Assembly: GCA_937891875.1 (NCBI GenBank)
Contig: CALATR010000452.1
Location: forward strand, 1 to 34,633
Direction: 5' to 3'
DNA from: an uncultured Pseudomonadota bacterium
GTDB taxonomy: Bacteria; Myxococcota_A; UBA796; GCA-2862545
Length of the DNA stretch: 34,633 nucleotides
Every line of letters begins with the position of its first letter. The first letter of the stretch is position 1. The position numbers and the translations under genes were made by a program. This document shows, one piece after another, positions 1 to 6,485 of this stretch. Under the pieces are notes generated by a model that made no database searches, was not told where the DNA came from, and saw nothing but the letters and a program-made list of their open reading frames with translations.

Positions 1-76
1 GGACGAATAACGTAAGCTATCGCGTTTTGGGTGCCGGTTGGTAGCGGCTACCCTCTCGCCAGCCCCGGGAGGGTCG

Positions 77-850
77 ATGACGCGCCTCGTTCCCCTGTTC
101 CTGCTCCTCTCCATCGCCGCCTGCGACGGCGGGCCGGACCTCCATGACCTCCAGGAGGTCACGGAGCAGACGCGTTCGGCTGCACCGCGAGCTCCGCGAG
201 CCCCGCCCACACGCCCACCTGCCCCGCCCGCCAGATCGACCCCCAGGGGCGCACCGCTGTCCGCCGACGGCCTCCCCGCAGTCCAGGCGCGAAGCGACGA
301 GCCCCCGACTCGCTACACCCTCGAGATCGACGGGACCGCACAGACCATCCGGCCGGACGAGCCGCTGACGATCGGCGAGGGCGCGGAGGCGAAGACGGTC
401 GTTCTTCGGGTCGACCCGTACCGAGAGCTCGATGCGAAGGGCGTTCGCTTCCTGTTCCCGCAGACCTACAGCTACGAGTTCGAAGAATCGCCGGACTTCC
501 GCACCTGGACGCTCACGGGCAACGCCCAGGTGATCACGGTCTTTCACCTCGAGACCCTGGATCATGAGGCCATGGGTCGGAGCATGGTCTCCGAGATGGG
601 CAAGATCTACGGTCGGGGCAACATGACGGCGACGCCGACCAGCCGAACGCTGAACGGCGTGAGGCTGGAGGGTACCCTCCTGCACGTGACCATGGCTGGC
701 TCCCACCTCACCCAGGAGGTGTACGACTTCGGCGGACCGGGGGGCGACTACCTGCTCATCCTGCAGGACACGCTCGACGACGCCGGCAAGCCCACGGCCG
801 AGGCCAGGATCGGCCTGCAGGCCCTGGACGCGACCTTTCGGATGGAGTGA
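77..850 (+). CDS. Lipoprotein of unknown function (257 aa)
   Basis: I do not recognise the family. The ORF track begins at a TTG at 38, but the ATG at 77 is better: it has GGGAGGG a few bases upstream and starts a clean lipoprotein signal, MTRLVPLFLLLSIAAC, with the lipobox IAAC at residues 13-16. A Pro/Arg/Ala-rich linker follows to about residue 70. The rest is a globular, probably beta-rich domain with ordinary composition (for example VRFLFPQTYSYEFEES and GGPGGDYLLILQDTLDD). A periplasmic or outer-membrane-attached location is inferred from the signal. The gene stands alone on the plus strand and is followed by tandem GC hairpins. The gene call is secure; the function is unknown. Confidence 0.82.
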   Translation: MTRLVPLFLLLSIAACDGGPDLHDLQEVTEQTRSAAPRAPRAPPTRPPAPPARSTPRGAPLSADGLPAVQARSDEPPTRYTLEIDGTAQTIRPDEPLTIGEGAEAKTVVLRVDPYRELDAKGVRFLFPQTYSYEFEESPDFRTWTLTGNAQVITVFHLETLDHEAMGRSMVSEMGKIYGRGNMTATPTSRTLNGVRLEGTLLHVTMAGSHLTQEVYDFGGPGGDYLLILQDTLDDAGKPTAEARIGLQALDATFRME

Positions 851-887
851 GCGCCGCACTGTGCCGTGGGCGTGATCAAGAGGAATC

Positions 888-934
888 CTACAGCCCGCGA
901 GGCGCGGCGGCTGTGGGCTACGGGCCGAGCCCGT
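888..934 (+). terminator. Tandem GC-rich hairpins downstream of the first lipoprotein gene
   Basis: Two inverted repeats lie 37 bp after the stop codon. The first pairs CTACAGCC (888-895) with GGCTGTGG (909-916, one G-T pair) and has an inner CGCG/CGCG stem. The second pairs ACGGGC (920-925) with GCCCGT (929-934) around a CGA loop. There is no T-tract, so intrinsic termination is only plausible. The spacing after the stop is what suggests a terminator. Confidence 0.35.
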
Positions 935-990
935 CGCGCTGTGTCAAGCCCGGCGCGCGCCTGTCCGACCTTCCGGACTGGAGGTGACTC

Positions 991-1056
991 ATGCGTCTCG
1001 AGTCCAGGCTGCAGGCCATGCAGGCCGTGGCCGCGCTGAACAAGCGGGCCGCGTAG
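991..1056 (+). CDS. Possible 21-aa small ORF
   Basis: This ORF is too short for the ORF track. An ATG at 991 is preceded by GGAGGTGACTC, a near-ideal ribosome binding site, and opens a 21-codon frame (MRLESRLQAMQAVAALNKRAA) ending in TAG. The peptide would be a short amphipathic helix. It lies in an otherwise empty stretch of about 250 bp between the lipoprotein gene and the convergent XRE gene. The strong Shine-Dalgarno is the only real support. It could be a leader peptide, the remnant of a decayed gene, or chance in GC-rich DNA. Confidence 0.25.
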   Translation: MRLESRLQAMQAVAALNKRAA

Positions 1057-1104
1057 CCGTCCTCCTCTCGCCCGCTGGCGGGTCGCCCCGCGGCGCCGCG
1101 AGGA

Positions 1105-1341
1105 TCAGACGTCGCCCTGGCCGCCGATCCGCTCGCCGTCCTCGCCCGTGGGAGGATCGAGGCGAACGTCCAGGTTGCCGCCCTCGGCCTCGGTCAGCAC
1201 GTGGTGCACGCGCGTGTGCCCGTCCGCATCGCTCCACTGATCCCGCTCGATCAGGGCGACCAACGCCGAGTTCAGACCGGCACGCTCCGCCAGATCGTTG
1301 CGGGACCAGCCGAGTGCCTTCCTTCGTTCCTTGACCGACAT
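1105..1341 (-). CDS. Small XRE-family helix-turn-helix regulator (78 aa)
   Basis: The ORF track starts this frame at 1713, but the ATG at 1341 fits better: GGAG sits 6 nt upstream, and the protein then begins directly with the HTH, MSVKERRKALGWSRNDLAERAGLNSALVALIERDQ. This is the Cro/CI-type pattern (LGWSRNDLAERAGLN.. as helix-turn-helix, then V..IE). The remaining 40 residues are acidic and hydrophilic, with no recognisable sensor domain. The gene is divergent from the peptidoglycan hydrolase at 1613, with about 270 bp between their starts. That interval contains the dyad TGACAGG-TT-CCTGTCA, so regulation of itself and the hydrolase is a reasonable inference. A weak -10-like TACACT lies about 30 bp upstream of the start. 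The fold is fairly sure; the target is inferred. Confidence 0.78.
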   Translation of the reverse strand: MSVKERRKALGWSRNDLAERAGLNSALVALIERDQWSDADGHTRVHHVLTEAEGGNLDVRLDPPTGEDGERIGGQGDV

Positions 1342-1527
1342 ACGCGTCTCCGGAGTGTTGGCCGTGCAGTGTAGGGGGGTCTCGCCCTCCTCGCGACCCC
1401 TCGGGGCGGCCGCAGCTGGATCCCGGGTGGGGTCGAGGAAGACCATCCGCACCGGCTCTCCGCTGCTGGACGTCTGGCAGGACAGATCCGGAACTGGTCC
1501 GAGCCGTTCGTTCGCCAGTCGGACCGG

Positions 1528-1543
1528 TGACAGGTTCCTGTCA
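1528..1543. promoter_or_regulatory. 7-bp-arm dyad, candidate XRE operator
   Basis: TGACAGG-TT-CCTGTCA is an inverted repeat with perfect 7-bp arms. It sits in the intergenic region between the divergent XRE gene (start 1341) and the hydrolase gene (start 1613). Its size and symmetry fit a Cro/CI-type dimer site. Only one copy is visible, so its operator role is inferred from position. Confidence 0.4.
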
Positions 1544-1569
1544 GGGTACTGAGTCAGATCCATTGAATG

Positions 1570-1612
1570 ATACAGCCCATAAGCATCTCTTCTCGATGCG
1601 ATGAGGCTGTAT
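1570..1612 (+). promoter_or_regulatory. Hairpin overlapping the ribosome binding site of the hydrolase gene
   Basis: ATACAGCC (1570-1577) pairs with GGCTGTAT (1605-1612). Inside, GCATC (1583-1587) pairs with GATGC (1595-1599), with a symmetric 5x5 internal loop and a 7-nt terminal loop. The right arm contains GAGG at 1603-1606, the only Shine-Dalgarno-like sequence for the ATG at 1613. Folding in mRNA would hide that site; as DNA it would be a dyad at the start of the gene. Confidence 0.35.
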
Positions 1613-3808
1613 ATGCAAGCAAAGAGTACTCGCGCGTCCTCCTCTGAGGCCGCGCCACTGTCCAGTCCGTCCCCCGTCGCCCGCCCGGCCGAGTTCGGCA
1701 GCAACGGGGCCAACCAGGCGCTCTTGTCAGCCCCGCGCCCCCGGCCCCGCCCGGTCCGGTCGTTCTCCGACGGCGGTGGCTACACCTACCGGGCGCGCTC
1801 CGACGGAGGCTACGAGATCACCGGCGCCCCGCGACCCAGCGCCATCGGTCTCATCGTGCGGGATGGAAAGGCGTTCGAGGCCATCCACGCGCTCTACCTC
1901 TCCATCGCTCCCCCGGGCCGCCGGATGAACGAGCCCTGGGAGCCCGAGGCGGACGAGACTCCGGTCGAGGTGGCGCCCACCGAGGAAGCGCCCACCGAGG
2001 ACGCCCCGGTCGAGGTCGCTCCCACCGAAGAGCTCCCCGCCGAGCAGGAGCAGGTCGAGACCAGCGAGGACCCCTCGATGTGGGATCGCCTCGTGGAGGA
2101 CGTGAAGGAGGGGATCACCGACGTGGTCGACTGGGTCTCCGACTGGTGGGACAGCGTCGGCGAGGACGTCGCGACCGAGGAGGCGAAGGACGCCGAGCAG
2201 GATGCCAGCGGCGGCGGCGGCAACCGGAGCTCGGCCCCGCAGGAGGACCCGGCCCAGGAGACGCCGGACACGTCGAACGACCCGTTCGTGGTCGCTCGCG
2301 GCCAGCTCACCTTCGACGCCGAAGGTACCGAGGGAGGCCGCTTCCACACCCGCACCGCCCACTGGCCCGGCGGTGCCTCGGGCGTGACCATCGGGCGCGG
2401 CTACGATCTTGGTCAGCACTCGGAAGACGACATCCTGCGCGACATGGGGGCCGCGGGCATCAGCGAGGACGTCGCCGGCGCCTTCGCCGAGGCTGCCGGA
2501 CTCACCGGGCAGGACGCCCGGGCCTGGCTCAACGGCCACCAGCAAGAGCTGCCCGAGATCACCCCCGAACAGCAGGAGCTGCTCTTCGACATCGTCTACG
2601 GCGCCCTGGCGCAGGACGTCGAGCGGATCAGCGGCAACTATGCGCGCATCGTGAGCGGTCGCGAGGGCGGCGAGCGCGAGGACTACGAGATCGACTGGGA
2701 GACCCTGCACCCGGCCATCCGCGATCTGCTGGTCGATCTGCGCTACCGCGGCGACTACACGCCGACGACGCGCGCAACCGTGCAGCCGCTCGCCATCGCC
2801 AACGACCTGCCCGGCATGGCCGACCTCATGGCGGATCGCACCCAGTGGTCGAGCGTGCCCCTCGACCGGTTCAACCGCCGCGCCGCCTTCATGCGGGCCG
2901 CCGTCGAGGGTGGCGCCAACGACGTGGACCTGCAGGACGACGCCCCGGTCAAGGACGACGCCGCCACCGAGACGGACGAGGTCAGCGAGGGCGCGCCCGC
3001 GGTCGACACCTCCAACGCCGGCACCGGCTACCGCGTCAACGCGAGCTCACTGAACGTGCGGCGCACGCCCAGCAGCGACACCAACGACAACAAGGTGGGC
3101 AAGCTGAACGGCGGTGCGCGGATCACCGCCACCGGCAGGACCGAAGGGTGGATCCAGTTTTCCTACGATGGCGTCACCGCCTACGTCTCCGCCGATTACA
3201 TGGTGGAGATCGGCGCGGGAGACGAGGACCAGGCGGTCGGCGACGGAACGCTCTCCGGAGGCGACTGGTACGACATCGCCAACGCCAACGGCTGGGCCAA
3301 CTCGACCGACTTCGACGACCTGTCCCCGGAGTTCGGCCCCAAGGCCAAGACCTTCGTCGACGGCCTGCGCGACAGCGGGGCCTCGGTGCAGATCACAGCC
3401 GGGCTGCGCCACGAGAAGCGCGCCATCCTCATGCACTTCGCCTGGCACGTCGCCAAGGGCACCAAGTCGACCGCCGTCGCCAACGAGTACTGCCGCAGCA
3501 AGGGCATCGACATCGAGTGGAACCACGGCAACGCGCAGGCCTCGCGCGCGGCGGCCCAGGCGCTGGTCAACCGGTTCGGGCTGGTCCGCTCCGCCTCACT
3601 GACCTCCAACCACATGGGCGGCGACGCGGTCGACATGAAGATCACCAACGTGCCCGCCAACCTCACCGTGGACGGCAAGGCGTACCAGGCCGGCCCGAAG
3701 GGCAACGGCACCCTCGAAGAGGACAAGGTCGACCACATCGGCAAGGAGCTGGGCGTGATCTGGTACGGGCCCGGCGACTACGTGCACTGGTCCAAGACCG
3801 GCCGCTGA
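1613..3808 (+). CDS. Modular peptidoglycan hydrolase: pesticin-like muramidase + SH3b + M15 peptidase (731 aa)
   Basis: The protein is predicted to cut peptidoglycan in both glycan and peptide. Residues 1-100 are basic to neutral with an unrecognised GGYTYRARSDGGYEI region. Residues 110-220 form an acidic, repetitive linker (APTEEAPTEDAPVEVAPTEE). A lysozyme-like domain of the pesticin C-terminal type follows, with E237/E240 and VTIGRGYDLG (T259, D265 as the expected catalytic trio). An SH3b domain lies at about 473-533 (SSLNVRRTPSSD). The C-terminus is an M15 D,D-/L,D-carboxypeptidase-like domain with SNHMGGDAVDM (H667, D674) and YVHW (H725) as zinc ligands. No Sec, Tat or lipoprotein signal is visible, so export would need another route (contractile injection, type VI or lysis); that is inference. 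The ATG at 1613 is preferred over 1601 because GAGG lies 6 nt upstream. The gene is divergent from the XRE regulator. Confidence 0.88.
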   Translation: MQAKSTRASSSEAAPLSSPSPVARPAEFGSNGANQALLSAPRPRPRPVRSFSDGGGYTYRARSDGGYEITGAPRPSAIGLIVRDGKAFEAIHALYLSIAPPGRRMNEPWEPEADETPVEVAPTEEAPTEDAPVEVAPTEELPAEQEQVETSEDPSMWDRLVEDVKEGITDVVDWVSDWWDSVGEDVATEEAKDAEQDASGGGGNRSSAPQEDPAQETPDTSNDPFVVARGQLTFDAEGTEGGRFHTRTAHWPGGASGVTIGRGYDLGQHSEDDILRDMGAAGISEDVAGAFAEAAGLTGQDARAWLNGHQQELPEITPEQQELLFDIVYGALAQDVERISGNYARIVSGREGGEREDYEIDWETLHPAIRDLLVDLRYRGDYTPTTRATVQPLAIANDLPGMADLMADRTQWSSVPLDRFNRRAAFMRAAVEGGANDVDLQDDAPVKDDAATETDEVSEGAPAVDTSNAGTGYRVNASSLNVRRTPSSDTNDNKVGKLNGGARITATGRTEGWIQFSYDGVTAYVSADYMVEIGAGDEDQAVGDGTLSGGDWYDIANANGWANSTDFDDLSPEFGPKAKTFVDGLRDSGASVQITAGLRHEKRAILMHFAWHVAKGTKSTAVANEYCRSKGIDIEWNHGNAQASRAAAQALVNRFGLVRSASLTSNHMGGDAVDMKITNVPANLTVDGKAYQAGPKGNGTLEEDKVDHIGKELGVIWYGPGDYVHWSKTGR

Positions 3809-3838
3809 GGCCCGTTCTGGGCGTTCACGGCGCGGGAC

Positions 3839-4687
3839 TCACGGGCTGCCGAGGATCAGATCCCGGCGGCCCACCTGGGCGATGGCGCCGGGCTTGCCGC
3901 CGACGGCGTCCACGCGCACGCCTGACGGGATGATCGCGCGCAGGAGCAGCACCACGGTGTCGTCGGGCAGGCGGAACGCGCCGAGCGGCCTCGGAACGCC
4001 CAGCGCGAACGGATCGTCCAGGCTGGCGGTCGTCGGCTCGATGTCCGCGGACGTCGGCGTGGTCCATGCGTGCACGACGCTGCCGCCGGCGGCGGTCGTC
4101 ACGGTGGCCTCGCCCCCCTGACCAGACAGGGTCACGACCACGGTGAACGGCCCCACCTGCCAGGTTCCAGACCCCTTCTCCACCGGAGCGAAGGCCTTCG
4201 AGTCCCGGGCCCCCGGGAGGTCGGCGGGAAGCACCCAGACCGGCTGCTCGGCGAGGTCCTTCGGCACCTTGAAGCCGGTCATGACGGTGGGCACGTCGTC
4301 CCAGCCATACGGGATCTCGGACTGCTCGGAATACTTCAGGTCCAGGATGCCCTCGCGGGAGACGCCGACGAAGGGCGTGCCCTCGGTCAGGTCGAACCAG
4401 GCGTCCCGAGCGTCGACGATCGCCACCCGCGCCCCCTCGTGCACGGGCGTCCAGGGGTCCTTGCGGTCGTCCCGGCGAGCGGTCGCGAGGGCGAAGTAGC
4501 CGGGGATGCCGTCGAAGTGGGCGGGCAAGGCACTCTCCTGTGCAGGCGACGCTGTGGGCGTGGTGGGTTCGGCGGGTACGGGCACATCCGCGCTCGCACC
4601 GCTGGGCACGCCCCCACACGCGAGCACGGAGATCACTCCGGCAGCGACGAGCACGGGCCACGGTCGAGCGGCATGAGGATCAGGCAC
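3839..4687 (-). CDS. Lipoprotein of unknown function (282 aa)
   Basis: The track extends this frame to 6637, across the DUF1592 gene, and only its distal part is a gene. A GTG at 4687 is preceded by GGAGG with 5-nt spacing and starts MPDPHAARPWPVLVAAGVISVLAC, a lipoprotein signal with Cys at residue 24. A Ser/Thr/Pro/Ala linker follows, then a domain rich in beta-type segments (FDGIPGYFALATARRDDRKD, VPTVMTGFKVPKDLAEQPVW). No family is recognised. It is convergent with the hydrolase (31 bp apart) and divergent from the DUF1592 gene, with which it shares an intergenic region containing an 8-bp inverted repeat. The gene call is good; the function is unknown. Confidence 0.8.
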   Translation of the reverse strand: MPDPHAARPWPVLVAAGVISVLACGGVPSGASADVPVPAEPTTPTASPAQESALPAHFDGIPGYFALATARRDDRKDPWTPVHEGARVAIVDARDAWFDLTEGTPFVGVSREGILDLKYSEQSEIPYGWDDVPTVMTGFKVPKDLAEQPVWVLPADLPGARDSKAFAPVEKGSGTWQVGPFTVVVTLSGQGGEATVTTAAGGSVVHAWTTPTSADIEPTTASLDDPFALGVPRPLGAFRLPDDTVVLLLRAIIPSGVRVDAVGGKPGAIAQVGRRDLILGSP

Positions 4688-4745
4688 GGACACCTCCAGA
4701 TTCAGCGGCCTTCGCCTGACCCCACAGTACCGGAACGAGACTCCC

Positions 4746-4798
4746 TGTCGGCCAGCCATGGGGAACGGAAGGGGCATGTAATCCACGTTCGGCCGACA
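4746..4798. promoter_or_regulatory. Perfect 8-bp inverted repeat in a divergent intergenic region
   Basis: TGTCGGCC (4746-4753) and GGCCGACA (4791-4798) are exact inverse copies separated by 37 bp, between the starts of the lipoprotein at 4687 (minus) and the DUF1592 gene at 4832 (plus). The palindrome TCACGTGA lies at 4807-4814 just upstream of the plus-strand ribosome binding site. This arrangement could bind a dimeric regulator at two half-sites. No consensus promoter is evident. Confidence 0.3.
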
Positions 4799-4831
4799 AC
4801 CTGCGATCACGTGACGAGAACAGGAGTCGTC

Positions 4832-6481
4832 ATGCTTCGTGCCCTGCCCGTGCTCGCACTCCTCCTGGCGAGCGGCTGCAAGGGGGAGGACCCCGACGCG
4901 GAGACGCCGGAGACGCCGGAGATCGCTGGTGTGGAGGTGCCCCCCGCGCCCCTCGCCCGCCTGTCGGTGGACGACTATGAGCGGACCCTGCGCGTCATCT
5001 TCGGCGATGACGCCATCGACGCGGTGCAGCCCCAGATCGACGCCCTGCCCCAGGACGCGCCCGAGGGCGAGGGGCTGTTCAGCCGCGACGACCAGCGCAC
5101 CTCCCAGCGCCACATCGACCAGCACTACGCCATCGCCGATGCCCTGGCCAGGGCGTCCGCCGGCGACGGGGCGCTGCGGGTGCGCCTCGGTGGCGCCTGC
5201 GAGACGGTGGACGATGCCTGCCTGCAGCCCTTCGCGACGGCGCTGCTGGACAAGGTGCTGCGCCGGCCGCCGACGGACGCCGAGGTCAGCGCCCTGCTCG
5301 CGCCCGTCGGCGAGTTCGACGGCACCGATCGGGTGCATGCCATCGTCTTCCTGGCGCTGATGAAGCCGGAGCTGGTCTACCACCTGGAGAACCAGGGCAG
5401 CGATGAGGACGGGATGGTCGCGCTCACCGGCTACGAGCTGGCGTCTCGGCTGTCGTACCACTTCTGGGGCGAGCCCCCCGACGCCGAGCTGCTGGACGCG
5501 GCCGCAGACGGCAGCCTGCTCACCGACGAGGGCCTGCGGGCCCAGGTGGACCGCCTCTTCGACGACCCGCGCACGGAGCTGACCCTGCGCGAGTTCTTCG
5601 AGGAGTGGCTGCACCTGCGTCGGGGGGACTTCCTGCCCGGTCCGCGCCACGACCGCCTGTCCGGAGGCATGGACACCACCGGCCTGTCCGCCGAGATGCG
5701 CGAGGAGACCCACGCGCTGCTCTACCATGCCATCTACGCCGAGCCGCACACCTGGTCGGACGTGCTGCTCACCCGCGAGTCCTTCGCCCGCTCGGACCGG
5801 CTGGCCTCGCTGTACGGCGTGGACGCCTGGGACGGCAGCGGCGCTCGACCCCAGCTTCCGCCCGCCGAGCGTGCGGGCCTGCTCACCCGGGCGGGGGTCC
5901 TGGCCACGTCGGACGGCTCCACCAATCCCTTCCGCCGGGGCGCGTTCATCCGCCGCCTGGTGCTGTGCGAGCACGTCAACCCGCCGCCCGGCAACCTGCC
6001 GCCAGACGCCCTGGTCCCCCCCGAGACCACTGCGTCCACGTCCACCCGAGACGCCTTCGCCGCCAAGGTCGAGGGCGCGCAGTGCCGGGACTGCCACGCC
6101 CAGTTCAGCGCGCTCGGCTACGCCATGGAGTCCTACGACGGCTTCGGGCGCTTCCGCACCCGGGAGCAGCTGGTCGACTCCGCGGGCAGGGACCTGGGCT
6201 TCGTGGACGTCGATGCCGCCGTCACCACCCGGATCGACGGGGAGGAGGTGGCGCTGGCGGGCGGGGTGGCCCTGTCCGAGCAGATCGCTGGCTCCGAGGA
6301 CGCCCGGCAGTGCCTGGCGCGCCAGTACTTCCGCTTCGCCCACCGCCGGGTCGAGACCGGGGCGGACGCGGGGCTGATCGGCCACTGGTCCGACGCCCTG
6401 GCCGACGGCGAGCCCATGGGGCCCTGGCTTCGCCGGATCGCCCTGCACGCGAGCTTCCGCTACCGCGCCATCGAGGAGTGA
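4832..6481 (+). CDS. DUF1592/DUF1588/DUF1585-type lipoprotein with a CxxCH haem motif (549 aa)
   Basis: This belongs to the DUF1587/1592/1595/1588/1585 multi-domain family common in Planctomycetes and Myxococcota, whose biochemical role is unproven. The ATG at 4832 has CAGGAG 6 nt upstream and opens MLRALPVLALLLASGC, a lipoprotein signal. Family landmarks are LSVDDYERTLRVIFGDD (DUF1587/1595-like), the DUF1592 core around FFEEWLHLRRGDFL, and NPFRRGAFIRRLVLCEHV followed by CRDCHAQFSALGYAMESYDG (DUF1588), then CLARQYFRFAHRR (DUF1585). CRDCH at residues 418-422 is a canonical c-type haem-binding motif, so covalent haem and a redox role are plausible but inferred. It lies 4 bp upstream of the DUF1552 gene, and this pairing is typical. 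The track's extension to 4070 runs through the neighbouring antisense gene and is rejected. Confidence 0.92.
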   Translation: MLRALPVLALLLASGCKGEDPDAETPETPEIAGVEVPPAPLARLSVDDYERTLRVIFGDDAIDAVQPQIDALPQDAPEGEGLFSRDDQRTSQRHIDQHYAIADALARASAGDGALRVRLGGACETVDDACLQPFATALLDKVLRRPPTDAEVSALLAPVGEFDGTDRVHAIVFLALMKPELVYHLENQGSDEDGMVALTGYELASRLSYHFWGEPPDAELLDAAADGSLLTDEGLRAQVDRLFDDPRTELTLREFFEEWLHLRRGDFLPGPRHDRLSGGMDTTGLSAEMREETHALLYHAIYAEPHTWSDVLLTRESFARSDRLASLYGVDAWDGSGARPQLPPAERAGLLTRAGVLATSDGSTNPFRRGAFIRRLVLCEHVNPPPGNLPPDALVPPETTASTSTRDAFAAKVEGAQCRDCHAQFSALGYAMESYDGFGRFRTREQLVDSAGRDLGFVDVDAAVTTRIDGEEVALAGGVALSEQIAGSEDARQCLARQYFRFAHRRVETGADAGLIGHWSDALADGEPMGPWLRRIALHASFRYRAIEE

Positions 6482-6485
6482 GTCG

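Noticed and set aside
1342-1713. N-terminal extension of the XRE gene (202-aa ORF)
   Set aside because: The extension has no domain and covers the divergent intergenic region. The ATG at 1341 has its own ribosome binding site, and the HTH starts immediately.
2080-3933. 617-aa plus-strand ORF
   Set aside because: It is an out-of-frame, extremely Arg-rich shadow of the peptidoglycan hydrolase.
4070-4831. N-terminal extension of the DUF1592 ORF
   Set aside because: The region is the antisense of the lipoprotein at 3839-4687. A strong ribosome binding site and lipobox mark the true start at 4832.
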